Origin: Hymenobacter cellulosivorans | Lineage (GTDB): Bacteria; Bacteroidota; Bacteroidia; Cytophagales; Hymenobacteraceae | DNA: 64,000 nucleotides | Reading direction: 5' to 3' | Assembly (NCBI RefSeq): GCF_022919135.1 | Contig: NZ_CP095049.1 | Location: 5,336,501 to 5,400,500 of the forward strand | Part shown: positions 51,887-60,398 of the stretch, piece after piece | Numbering within the stretch: position 1 is the first letter of the stretch | Layout: every line of letters starts with the position of its first letter | Translations under genes and position numbers: made by a program | Notes under the pieces: model-generated | What the model was told of the DNA's origin: nothing | The model's input: the letters and a program-made list of their open reading frames with translations, nothing else | The model's database searches: none

Positions 51887-53008
51887 TTACGGGTTAAGCA
51901 AGGCTATGCTGCCGTCGGTGCCGCGCTTGAGTTCGGTGACTTTCACGTTGCGCAGCCAGGTTTTGTCCGAGAGCTGGGTGTCGTGGTAGAAAATGTACCA
52001 CTTACCCTTTACTTCCACGATGGAGTGGTGGGTGGTCCAGCCTTGCACGGGATTCATGAAGGTACCCTGGTAGGTGAAGGGGCCATAGGGCGAAGTGCCC
52101 GTGGCGTAGGCCAGGAAGTGCGTGTCGCCGGTGGAATACGTGAGGTAGTACTTGTCCTGGTACTTGTGCATCCAGGCGCCTTCGAAAAAGCGGCGGTTGT
52201 TGTCGCCCGAAAGCAGCACCTTGCCTTCCTTGTCCAGAATTTTGACTTCGCGCACGGGCTCGGCAAACTGCTTCATATCGGCGCCGAGGCGGGCTACGCG
52301 CGGGCCCACGGAAGGCTCACTGGCGGCTGGCTCCTGCTCTTTGGGCTTGCTGCCGTCGTATTTGCCGGTGCGCCAGCGCTGCAGCTGACCGCCCCAGATG
52401 CCGCCCATGTACATGTAGGTTTGCCCATCGGTGTCGGTGAATACGGCTGGGTCGATGCTCAGGCTGTTTTCCATGGGCTTGGGCTCGGCCTTAAACGGGC
52501 CCGTGGGCGACTTGCTGGTGGCCACCCCGATGCGGAAGATATCCTGCTTGTCCTTCACGGGGAAGTACAAATAATACGTACCGTCTTTGAAGGCGGCATC
52601 CGGGGCCCAGAGCTGACGGCCGGCCCAGGGAATGTCTTTGATATCGAGGGCTACGCCGTGGTCGGTGACTTTACCGCCAATGCTGTCCATGGACAGAATG
52701 TGGTAGTCGCGCATGGCGAAATGGTCACCGTTGTCATTCTCCGGCATGCCGGTTTCAATGTCGTGCGACGGGTAGATGTAGATCCGGCCGTTGAAAACGT
52801 GGGCCGAGGGGTCAGCCGTATAGATGTCTTTTACTAAGGGCTGGGCCAGGTACTTTTTGCCTGCGGAATCGGGCTGGGCGGCAGCCGTGGGGGCTGCTTC
52901 GGTGCTGGCGGCGTCGGTTTTGGCTGTTTCGCTCTGGCAGGCACCCAGCAAGGTGCAGGAAGCTAGCAGGACTAGGGAAGCCAGGTTTTTCGGGGGGTGG
53001 GCAGGCAT
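51887..53008 (-). CDS. Glycoside hydrolase family 43-type lipoprotein
   Basis: A 373-residue protein. The lipoprotein signal (NLASLVLLASCTLLGAC) is followed by an Ala-rich linker. The five-bladed propeller follows, with the catalytic Asp region TADPSAHVFNGRIYIYPSHD, then WAPDAAFKDGTYYLYFPVK, and the C-terminal YHDTQLSDKTWLRNV. GH43 enzymes remove arabinose, xylose or related residues from polysaccharides. It is probably surface- or periplasm-anchored. Substrate not fixed from the sequence. Confidence 0.9.
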   Translation of the reverse strand: MPAHPPKNLASLVLLASCTLLGACQSETAKTDAASTEAAPTAAAQPDSAGKKYLAQPLVKDIYTADPSAHVFNGRIYIYPSHDIETGMPENDNGDHFAMRDYHILSMDSIGGKVTDHGVALDIKDIPWAGRQLWAPDAAFKDGTYYLYFPVKDKQDIFRIGVATSKSPTGPFKAEPKPMENSLSIDPAVFTDTDGQTYMYMGGIWGGQLQRWRTGKYDGSKPKEQEPAASEPSVGPRVARLGADMKQFAEPVREVKILDKEGKVLLSGDNNRRFFEGAWMHKYQDKYYLTYSTGDTHFLAYATGTSPYGPFTYQGTFMNPVQGWTTHHSIVEVKGKWYIFYHDTQLSDKTWLRNVKVTELKRGTDGSIALLNP

Positions 53009-53233
53009 ACGCTGAGCGGGGGTTGTTGGCGGTTAAGGAGTGGGCTGCTTACCGGGTCACAGGGCCTTTCCGGACTCTGGAACGTGGCGGCAACGGGCTG
53101 ACCCATTTCTCAAATATAGAGTGCCACCGGACCAGCTAAAGCAGGTCAAAAGCCATTTTGAGCTAAATAATCTACCGTAATCGTTTGTGATAGTAAACCA
53201 GCGAACAAGCTGGAGTAAGGCCTGGGGCAGATC

Positions 53234-53273
53234 ATAAAAAAAGCCCTGGCGCATGCGCCAGGGCTTTTTTTAT
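53234..53273. terminator. Palindromic bidirectional terminator
   Basis: A 40-base perfect palindrome (centre between 53253 and 53254) with seven A's and seven T's flanking AGCCCTGGCGCATGCGCCAG. It is downstream of the minus-strand lipoprotein gene at 53299. Confidence 0.85.
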
Positions 53274-53298
53274 AAGATTATCTGGTTGCCAGACCAGC

Positions 53299-53748
53299 TT
53301 ATGGAACCGGCACTCCGGCAAACGAACCCGTAATTGGGCCGATAGTGGGGAAGGTAGCCGAGAAAGAACCGGAAGCTTGTTTCTTTTGGGCGTCATAGGA
53401 GGTCGTGCCCGTTGCGTCGGTACCTACCGTTGAACCCAGCACAGCTCTCAGCTCGTTGGTCGAATTGGCCGGAGCAGTACTGCTTGGCGTCCGGCTGAAT
53501 TCGAGCCGGATACTCTGCCCGTTGCTGAGCTTGCCGCTTAGCGTCAGGGAAGTAGCGGCCGACTTGTAGTTGGCACTAACAACCTGCGCTGATTTGAGCA
53601 GATACGGAGCGGCTCCATTCTCCGAAACGTTCACGGTTATAGAAGATTCGGTGTCCGTCGTAGTAGTGGTGGGCGTTACGGTTTCGTCCTCGCAGCTGCT
53701 CAGCAGGGCGGCCGCCAGTAAAAAGGTAGCAAAGAATCTTGTAGTCAT
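53299..53748 (-). CDS. Hypothetical lipoprotein
   Basis: A 149-residue protein from the ATG at 53748 (MTTRFFATFLLAAALLSSC, lipobox LLSSC). The mature domain is Thr/Ser-rich and beta-prone (SLTLSGKLSNGQSIRLEFS) and ends ITGSFAGVPVP. It may be a carbohydrate-related or stress lipoprotein; no family recognised. A terminator follows. Confidence 0.75.
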   Translation of the reverse strand: MTTRFFATFLLAAALLSSCEDETVTPTTTTTDTESSITVNVSENGAAPYLLKSAQVVSANYKSAATSLTLSGKLSNGQSIRLEFSRTPSSTAPANSTNELRAVLGSTVGTDATGTTSYDAQKKQASGSFSATFPTIGPITGSFAGVPVP

Positions 53749-53842
53749 AGAAGCCAGCAAAAAGTGTCTGCAATGATACAAAAGTCCCGTTAGCTCAGTT
53801 CACTTCCGCCGTGCACAACAGAACCTACTTGTGGCAAGGGCC

Positions 53843-54124
53843 CTAGTCGGCGTTACCGGTAGCACCGTCGTCGGTGAAGTCGGTGGCGTTGTTAGGGTTG
53901 TGCTCGGTGTAGCTGGCTACCTCGTTGGTCAGAGCCACATCGACGTTGGCCTGGCCCTTACCGGAGTTGCTGATTTTGCCGCCCGGCGTGCTACCAGAGC
54001 CAGCCGCCCGGCCTTTGAACGGCCAGCTGCCCTGGGAGTAGCTCAGGTAAGCCGCTGCACCCGCCACGGCGGCAATGGACGTCCCGATCAGAACGGCGTT
54101 GTTGGATTTCTTTTTCTTGGTCAT
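53843..54124 (-). CDS. Small hypothetical single-span protein
   Basis: A 93-residue protein from the ATG at 54124 (MTKKKKSNNAVLIGTSIAAVA). A lysine-rich start is followed by one hydrophobic segment (VLIGTSIAAVAGAAAYLSYS) and an acidic, Gly/Asn-rich tail. The layout is that of a YtxH-like or membrane-anchored small protein. No catalytic motif. It is 123 bases from the next gene on the same strand. Confidence 0.6.
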   Translation of the reverse strand: MTKKKKSNNAVLIGTSIAAVAGAAAYLSYSQGSWPFKGRAAGSGSTPGGKISNSGKGQANVDVALTNEVASYTEHNPNNATDFTDDGATGNAD

Positions 54125-54247
54125 CGTCAGAGGTAGTTTAAAGGGCAGTAGAAATGTTAGCGTGCAGGGCGGCCACGGGCTAGCAGCCGCCAGCAGTAGT
54201 ACGGAGCTCCGGGGCCTTTGGTGACTCGGCCCTACCATTTTCCCGGT

Positions 54248-54787
54248 TTACTGGGGCTGCACGGGGTATTCGGCAAACATGGCCGTAATTCCTTCATTGA
54301 TGCGCTGCGCCAGTTTTTCGGCATCCTTGCCAATGGCGCTGGCGGCCACTCCCTGCCAGATTCGCTCGTTGCGGGCCGCATCCACGACGTCGACCGTCGC
54401 CGTGCCTTCGGTGTACTCCCGGACGGGTATCTGCTCACTTTCCCAGTGGTAGCGGCGCTGCCCGATGTAGCGGGGCGCATCCCGAACGGTAGTTTCCCGG
54501 GTTTGCATCTTCTGCTCACTCATCACCCCGATGTTTACCCACAGGTCGGGGGAATCGGCGCGCTGGTAGCCACGGCGCTCCATTTCGCGCGCTACAGCCT
54601 GCTTGAGGTGGTCGATGCTCAGGCCGCTACCACCGCTGAAGGCCGCTTCATTGCGGGCCGTCACATCCATAAAATTGTAGGTTTTGTAGGCCGTAAAGTC
54701 TACGCCCGACTTCTGGCTGGTCGACTCGACCCGCACCGGGGAACACGCCACTACACTGAGCAGCAAAAGAATAAGAAGCGTTTTCAT
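54248..54787 (-). CDS. DUF4136 domain lipoprotein
   Basis: A 179-residue protein: signal MKTLLILLLLSVVACSPVRV with a lipobox cysteine, then the DUF4136 pattern: DFTAYKTYNFMDV, LKQAVAREMERRGYQRA, SPDLWVNIGV and a C-terminal RINEGITAMFAEYP. The family is periplasmic or outer-membrane anchored with no known activity. It lies 37 bases upstream of the stop region of the aldo/keto reductase gene. Confidence 0.85.
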   Translation of the reverse strand: MKTLLILLLLSVVACSPVRVESTSQKSGVDFTAYKTYNFMDVTARNEAAFSGGSGLSIDHLKQAVAREMERRGYQRADSPDLWVNIGVMSEQKMQTRETTVRDAPRYIGQRRYHWESEQIPVREYTEGTATVDVVDAARNERIWQGVAASAIGKDAEKLAQRINEGITAMFAEYPVQPQ

Positions 54788-54824
54788 AGCTAGAAAGTGA
54801 AGAAGGGACCGGGCGAAAGTGCAT

Positions 54825-55805
54825 TTACGAGAAGCCCAGCACCGGGTGGGGCTGATACGGCTCTTCCAGGCGCTGAATTTCCTCGGCCGTGAGCTTTACA
54901 TCTACAGCCGCCACGGCATCTTCCAGGTGCCCGGGCTTGCTGGCCCCCACGATGGGAGCCGTAATGACGGGCTTGGCCAGCATCCAGGCCAGGGCCACCT
55001 GAGCGTTGGGCAAGCCCCGCTCCTGCGCTATTTCCGTTACCCGGTCGGCCACCGTGAAGTCGTCGTCACGGCCGTAGAGGCTTTTGCCGAAGGCATCGGT
55101 ACGGGCCCGCTCGGTTTCGTTGCGCTCCTTGCTGCGCCCGCCCGTGAGCAGCCCCCGCGCCAGCGGCGACCAGGGAATCACGCCGATGTTCTGGTCCTGG
55201 CACAAGGGCAGCATTTCGCGCTCTTCCTCCCGGTACACCAGGTTGTAATGCGGCTGCATGCTGATAAAGCGGGTCCAGTTGTGCTTGTCGGCCAGGTAGA
55301 GCGCCTGGGCAAACTGCCAGGCAAACATCGACGAAGCCCCGATGTAGCGGGCCTTGCCGGCCTTTACCACGTCGTGCAGCGCTTCCAGGGTTTCTTCGAT
55401 GGGCGTGTCGTAGTCCCAGCGGTGAATCTGGTACAGATCCACGTAATCGGTGCCCAGGCGCTGCAGGCTGGCATCAATGGCGCTCATGATATGCTTGCGC
55501 GAAAGGCCTTTCTGGTTGGGCCCCGGGCCCATTGGGTTGTACACTTTGGTAGCCAGCACCACCTCGTCGCGCCGGGCAAAGTCGCGCAGGGCCCGGCCCA
55601 CGACTTCCTCGCTGGCCCCGTTGGAATACACGTCGGCCGTGTCGAAAAAATTGATACCCAACTCCAAAGCTTTCTGGATAAAGGGCCGGCTTTGCTCCTC
55701 GTCCAGGGCCCAGGGCCACCGGTCGGTAGGGCGCCCGTAGGTCATGGTGCCGAGGCAGATTCTGGAAACCGTAAGGCCTGAGGCCCCTAAGCGCACGTAG
55801 TCCAT
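54825..55805 (-). CDS. Aldo/keto reductase
   Basis: A 326-residue reductase starting [19 protein letters not shown]. The active-site tetrad is present: Asp/Tyr in [18 protein letters not shown], Lys in [11 protein letters not shown] and His in LYQIHRWDY. The C-terminal coenzyme site is at [17 protein letters not shown]. It is likely NADPH-dependent, of the potassium-channel beta-subunit/YajO-like subgroup. Substrate unknown. Confidence 0.92.
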   Translation of the reverse strand: MDYVRLGASGLTVSRICLGTMTYGRPTDRWPWALDEEQSRPFIQKALELGINFFDTADVYSNGASEEVVGRALRDFARRDEVVLATKVYNPMGPGPNQKGLSRKHIMSAIDASLQRLGTDYVDLYQIHRWDYDTPIEETLEALHDVVKAGKARYIGASSMFAWQFAQALYLADKHNWTRFISMQPHYNLVYREEEREMLPLCQDQNIGVIPWSPLARGLLTGGRSKERNETERARTDAFGKSLYGRDDDFTVADRVTEIAQERGLPNAQVALAWMLAKPVITAPIVGASKPGHLEDAVAAVDVKLTAEEIQRLEEPYQPHPVLGFS

Positions 55806-55995
55806 AGGTAGTGTAGAGGTAGAATGGTTGCAGGAGTGGCGTTATAGCGCTAACGCCTCGGGGTATACGCCTTTGGCGACCCTAAAGCCAACTCCCTACC
55901 CTGCTAGCTGAACGCTAAACCTGCCTCTCAGCCAAACTTTTAACCTAGTTAGCTGAACGGCTGACTCAGCCTTGAACAGGGGCTACCACACCGCT

Positions 55996-56044
55996 TGTAA
56001 CGCATGATGTCCGCCTCGGACTGAGGTGGGCATCATGCGTTACA
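55996..56044. repeat. 22-bp stem-loop
   Basis: TGTAACGCATGATG (55996-56009) pairs exactly with CATCATGCGTTACA (56031-56044). The stem continues inward for eight more pairs including G-U. The loop is GGACT. There is no T-run. It lies between the histidine kinase gene end and the aldo/keto reductase start (both minus). Confidence 0.55.
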
Positions 56045-56061
56045 GGCTGGGGCTTAGCTTG

Positions 56062-58029
56062 CTATGCTCGTACCGGTAAGGTGATGCGGAATGTGGTGCC
56101 CCGGCCCTCTTCTGACTCCACGGCCAGCGTGCCGCCGTGGCCCGTGCTGATAATATCATGACTCAACGACAAGCCCAGGCCAGTGCCTTCGCCCACGGGC
56201 TTGGTCGTGAAAAACGGCTGAAAAATCTTGGCCCGTACCTCAGCGGAAATCCCCGTCCCATTGTCGCTGACGCAGATTTCCACGCTTCCGGCCAGCTGGC
56301 GGCTGCTCACGGTCACGGCGGGCTGGTACTGGCCGACGGGCAGCTGCTGCTGGCGCTGACGCACGGCGTAAAGGGCATTGGTGCACAGATTAAGCAGCAC
56401 CCGGCCCAAATCGGGAGCTACTACGGCCACGGGGGGCAAAGCTGGGTCGAGCTGCCGGGTGAGCGTGGCCGCAAAGCCGGGGTGCTGGTGTTGGGCCGAC
56501 TGGTAAGCCAACAGCAGCTGTTCCTCGATGAGCTGATTCAGGTCGGTGGCCTCGCGTGGGGCGCTGCCGGTGCGGGCGTGTTCCAGCATGCCCTTAATGA
56601 TAGCCGTGGCCCGCTGCCCATGGGTGCTGATGTTCATGATGTTCTGCTTGAGCCCATCCAGAATTTCGCGCTCCAGCTTCCCGTCGCGGGCCAGGCGCTG
56701 GGCCCCGTTGATTTCGTCTACCAAATCGGTACTGACCTCGGCAAACTTCTTGACGAAGCTCAGCGGATTCTGGAGCTCGTGGGCCACCCCGGCCGTCAGC
56801 TCGCCCAGAAAAGCCATTTTTTCGCGCTGCACCAGCTGAAACTGCGCGGTTTTGAGCTCCGCCAACGACGCCTGCAGCGCCGCGTTGGCCCGTTGCTGCA
56901 CCCGGTAGTGCCGCACCAGCAGGGCCACCAGCACCAACAGCCCCACCAGCAGCCCCACCAACCCATAGGTGCGGTAGTGAGCTTTAAGGGCAGTCTGTTC
57001 GGCGGCAGCCTTCTGTTCCCGTTGCCGGGCCTGGTAGTTGATATTTTGCAGGCGCATCACCTTCTCCTGCCCGAAGAGCGTGTCTTTCATGGCCAGCAGC
57101 AAGGTCTGGTATTTTAGCGCACTGTCGGCCGAACCGCGGGTTTTGAAGTCCTGGGTCAGCAGGGTACTGGCATTGAGCACACCCCGCAGAAAGCCGTTGC
57201 GCTGGGCCGCCTGGCAGCCCAGACGGGCGTAGTAAATGCTGGAATCGAGGCGGCCCTGCTGCTGATAGAGCGTGGCCAGCCCCACGTAGGCAAAGTTGCT
57301 GCTGCGCTGGTGCCCCAGGGCCGCCGACTCTACAATGCTGCGCTGGTAATAGTCGCGGGCCTGGGCCCACCGGCCCTGCTTGCGCGCCACTTGGCCCAGG
57401 CCGTAGAGGATGTAGTTGGTGGACGAGTGCAGGCGCCGGGCCAGGGCGTAAGCTTGCTCCTGATAGTAGCTGGCCGAGTCGAGCTGATTATACAGGTCGT
57501 AGGCCAGGCCAATGTTGCTGAGTTCGATGACCATGCGCCGCTCGTCGCGGAGCTTTTCTCCAATACGCAAGGCCTGGAAATAGTACGAGAGACCCTGCTG
57601 CCGGTCGCGCAGATACACGTAGATAATGCCGATACTGCGCAGGTTCTGGGCCTGCAGGCGCAGGTCGTGGTGGGTTTCGGCCAGGCGCAGCGAAGCCTGA
57701 AACAACTCCAGAGCCCGGGCCAGGTTTCGTTCGCGCAGGGCAGCGCCCAGGCGGTTCAGCGCCTCGCCTTCCCCGTGTACGTAGCGGGCGCGGCGGGCCA
57801 GGGCCAGGGCCCGGTGGGCATACGCCTCAGCCGAATCGGTGCGCTGCACCCAATATTGGTCACTGATGGCACAGAACAGCAGCACCCGGCTCGTATCGGG
57901 CTGGGGCTGCCGGACTAAGCGGCGCAGGCTGTCCAGGGCCGGGCTTTGGCCCAGGGCCGAATGGCTGCTCGCCGCACACAAGAAGAAAAAGAGGCAAAGG
58001 GTCCGCAGGCTGCGGAAGCAAGAAAGCAT
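56062..58029 (-). CDS. TPR-containing sensor histidine kinase
   Basis: A 655-residue protein. The signal peptide is MLSCFRSLRTLCLFFFLCAASS. Tandem TPR repeats (about residues 30-330) form a periplasmic sensor, with one membrane helix near 350-372 (GLVGLLVGLLVLVALLV). The HisKA-like helix carries AGVAHELQNPLSFV. The HATPase follows, with the N-box LLNLCTNALYAV and G-box VSDNGTGIS, GEGTGLGLSLS. It is a hybrid-free kinase; no response regulator is adjacent. Confidence 0.92.
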   Translation of the reverse strand: MLSCFRSLRTLCLFFFLCAASSHSALGQSPALDSLRRLVRQPQPDTSRVLLFCAISDQYWVQRTDSAEAYAHRALALARRARYVHGEGEALNRLGAALRERNLARALELFQASLRLAETHHDLRLQAQNLRSIGIIYVYLRDRQQGLSYYFQALRIGEKLRDERRMVIELSNIGLAYDLYNQLDSASYYQEQAYALARRLHSSTNYILYGLGQVARKQGRWAQARDYYQRSIVESAALGHQRSSNFAYVGLATLYQQQGRLDSSIYYARLGCQAAQRNGFLRGVLNASTLLTQDFKTRGSADSALKYQTLLLAMKDTLFGQEKVMRLQNINYQARQREQKAAAEQTALKAHYRTYGLVGLLVGLLVLVALLVRHYRVQQRANAALQASLAELKTAQFQLVQREKMAFLGELTAGVAHELQNPLSFVKKFAEVSTDLVDEINGAQRLARDGKLEREILDGLKQNIMNISTHGQRATAIIKGMLEHARTGSAPREATDLNQLIEEQLLLAYQSAQHQHPGFAATLTRQLDPALPPVAVVAPDLGRVLLNLCTNALYAVRQRQQQLPVGQYQPAVTVSSRQLAGSVEICVSDNGTGISAEVRAKIFQPFFTTKPVGEGTGLGLSLSHDIISTGHGGTLAVESEEGRGTTFRITLPVRA

Positions 58030-58189
58030 GTAACGGGTAAAAACAGAGACCAGGCAATATAGCGCGGCAAGCCAGCCACCGACGGCTAAGCGCCACGGTT
58101 GCGCCGGCGAATATCTGGTTAAATAGCGTAATACTCGCTATGCACACTATATGGTAACAATGGCTTCTGGCAGGAAGCGCCACGCCAGC

Positions 58190-58244
58190 CAGCCCAGCAG
58201 TATTAAGCAGCGGTAGAGCTGATAAGAATTAGCTCTACCGCTGG
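58190..58244. repeat. Hairpin between the TPR kinase and DUF885 genes
   Basis: CAGCGGTAGAGCT pairs with AGCTCTACCGCTG around GATAAGAATT (58209-58242), and flanking AGCCCAGC / GCTGGGCT can extend or compete. It is probably a terminator for the DUF885 gene, although the T-run is weak. Confidence 0.5.
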
Positions 58245-58249
58245 GCTGG

Positions 58250-60061
58250 CTAAGCCGCTTTTTTGCTGCGAATGTAGTCCTGCACCACCTGTTCAAGGAT
58301 TTCCAACGGCAGGGCCCCGTTTTGCAGCACCACGTCGTGGAAGTCGCGCAGGTCGAAGCGGGGGCCGAGCTGCTCTTTGGCCAGTTCGCGCAGCTCCAGA
58401 ATCTTGAGCATGCCAATCTTGTAAGCGCAGGCCTGCCCGGGCATCACGATGTAGCGCTCCACTTCGGCCACCACATCCGACTCGGCCATGCCCGTGGTCT
58501 GGCGCATGTACTTGATGGCCTGCTCCCGGGTCCAGCGCTGGTCGTGCAGGCCCGTGTCCACTACGAGACGGGCGGCCCGGAAGAGCTCGGCGCGCAGGCG
58601 GCCCAGGTTGTCGTAGGGGTCCTGCTCAAAGCCCAGCTCCGAGGCTACCCGCTCGGCGTACAGGGCCCAGCCTTCGGTGTAGGCCGTAAAGGGCACCAGC
58701 TTCCGAAAGGTAGGCAAGCCCTGGAGCTCCTGCTGAATGCCAATCTGAAAGTGGTGGCCCGGAATTCCTTCGTGGTAGGCCAGCGTGTGCATGCCAAACT
58801 TGGGCGTGGCCTTTACGTCGTAGAGACTGGCATAGAACACGCCGGGTCGGGAACCGTCGAGGGCGCCCCGCTCGTAGTAGGCGCCGGCCGAAGTTTTCTC
58901 CTTGAACACCGGCACCCGGCGCACTTCCAGCGAGGCCTTGGGCCGGATGCGGAAGGCGTTATCCAGGCCCTTGTCGACTTCGGTCAGAATGCGGCGGTAG
59001 TCAGCCAGAATCTGGGCCCGGCCGCTGTCGGAGTCGGCGTACAGGAAGCGGGGCTCCTCGCCGAGGCGGGCCAGGGTGGGGCCCACGCTGTCGGCGCCGG
59101 GCACCTGCTGAGCCCGCAGAATCTTCTGCATTTCGGCCGTAATGCGGGCCACCTCGCGCAACCCCAGGGCGTGAATCTGGGCGGCACTCAGGTTGGTGGT
59201 AGTACTGGAGCGCAGGCAGTGGGCGTAGTAAGCGGCCCCGTTGGGGAATTTCCACACGCCCGCGTCGTTCGTGGAGCGCGGGCGCAGCCCGGTAAAGTAG
59301 GTAATCAGCTGCTGGTAGGCCGGATACACCGAGGTTTTGATCTGGCGCTTGGCCTCGGCCAGCAATTCGGCCTGGGCTGTGGCATCGACGCCGTCGGCCT
59401 TTTTGAGCTTTTCGGCCAACGACGTGTACAGAATGTTCTGCTCGGGCTCTTGCGCCACCAGGGCCTGCATTTCGGCCAGTACTTTGTCGATAACGAAAGT
59501 GGGCGGCACCACGCCGCGCTGCTCCCGCACCCGGAGGCCTTCGAGCACCTGCCCAAACTTACGGCCCACGGCCGCCAGCCGCTCGTTGTAGTATTCCGCG
59601 TCGCGGCGGTTGTGCACCTGGTGCACGTTGGCCATGAAAGCGGGAAAATCGTTTTGCACCCCAAACAGCTGATTGACCGGGTAATTGTGGTAGCGGAAGG
59701 ACGAGGCCGCCGCCGCGTTGGTCATAAACCAGTCGAGTACTTGGTAGTTGAGCCGGTCCTGGCCGCGCATGCCAGTGGTGTCGTAGCGGTGCAGGGTGGC
59801 CAAGTCGGTGCGCAGCCGTTCCTGGACGCGGGTCGCCTCGGCCTCGGAGGCGTCGTTGAGCTTGCGGTTGTGACCCTGAATTCCCAGTCCTTCCACTAGG
59901 CGCAGGCTAGAAAGCAGCTCGGGGGAGTCGAAGGCGACCTGGGCAAACACTTTTTCATAAAACAGCCGGATAAACACAGGCTTAAACCAGATGGTATTAA
60001 TGGCTAGCGCGGCCACGACCAGTAGCACGGCCCCCAGGAAGCCCAGTATAATTTTCTTCAT
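58250..60061 (-). CDS. DUF885 family protein
   Basis: A 603-residue protein with an N-terminal hydrophobic helix (LGFLGAVLLVVAALAIN). DUF885 is a peptidase-like family with an HExxxGHH motif; here HEGIPGHHFQ is present in the second half, and EGWALYAERVA follows. It probably acts as a zinc peptidase in the periplasm or at the membrane, but activity is not proven for the family in general. Confidence 0.9.
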   Translation of the reverse strand: MKKIILGFLGAVLLVVAALAINTIWFKPVFIRLFYEKVFAQVAFDSPELLSSLRLVEGLGIQGHNRKLNDASEAEATRVQERLRTDLATLHRYDTTGMRGQDRLNYQVLDWFMTNAAAASSFRYHNYPVNQLFGVQNDFPAFMANVHQVHNRRDAEYYNERLAAVGRKFGQVLEGLRVREQRGVVPPTFVIDKVLAEMQALVAQEPEQNILYTSLAEKLKKADGVDATAQAELLAEAKRQIKTSVYPAYQQLITYFTGLRPRSTNDAGVWKFPNGAAYYAHCLRSSTTTNLSAAQIHALGLREVARITAEMQKILRAQQVPGADSVGPTLARLGEEPRFLYADSDSGRAQILADYRRILTEVDKGLDNAFRIRPKASLEVRRVPVFKEKTSAGAYYERGALDGSRPGVFYASLYDVKATPKFGMHTLAYHEGIPGHHFQIGIQQELQGLPTFRKLVPFTAYTEGWALYAERVASELGFEQDPYDNLGRLRAELFRAARLVVDTGLHDQRWTREQAIKYMRQTTGMAESDVVAEVERYIVMPGQACAYKIGMLKILELRELAKEQLGPRFDLRDFHDVVLQNGALPLEILEQVVQDYIRSKKAA

Positions 60062-60398
60062 GCCTAAAGAAAGGCATCCGCCGACAGGTTTACAACCGCC
60101 TCACCCCGGCTACTGACGCGCCAGGGTACAGTTGAGCTTACGCAAGCGCTGCAAGAGCCTTAGCCTTTGCCTACTGCCGAGCTTTCAGCCTGCCCGGGTG
60201 CCCAAGCCCACATTTACAAATAATTGAGCATCAATTCGCAGCAAGCCTCCGCCCGGCTACGAAAAGCACTAGGCGAAGTTGCTGACGAACGGCAAATAAT
60301 GTTGCTACATTATTTGCCGTTTGGGCCGGTTGTTCCACGGCTGGGTCGTAACTTTGCCCAAGCTCCCGGCTGTTATTCATTTCTACCGACCTTTCAGT
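60062..60398. other. Intergenic region between divergent genes
   Basis: A 337-base gap between the divergent DUF885 and PAS genes. It holds a perfect 14-bp inverted repeat (60288-60301 and 60308-60321, AACGGCAAATAATG and its complement). A TAACTTTG sequence at 60349-60356 matches the Bacteroidota -7 box 43 bases before the PAS start codon. The -33 TTG is at a non-ideal spacing. Confidence 0.5.
60349..60356 (+). promoter_or_regulatory. Probable -7 box for the PAS gene
   Basis: TAACTTTG matches the Bacteroidota consensus TAnnTTTG exactly. The nearest TTG upstream (in GGTTGTTC) is only 16 bases away rather than about 19, so the assignment is tentative. Confidence 0.4.

Noticed and set aside
58322..59899. 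Antisense open frame across the DUF885 gene
   Set aside because: Shadow of the DUF885 gene, which has the HEGIPGHH motif on the minus strand.
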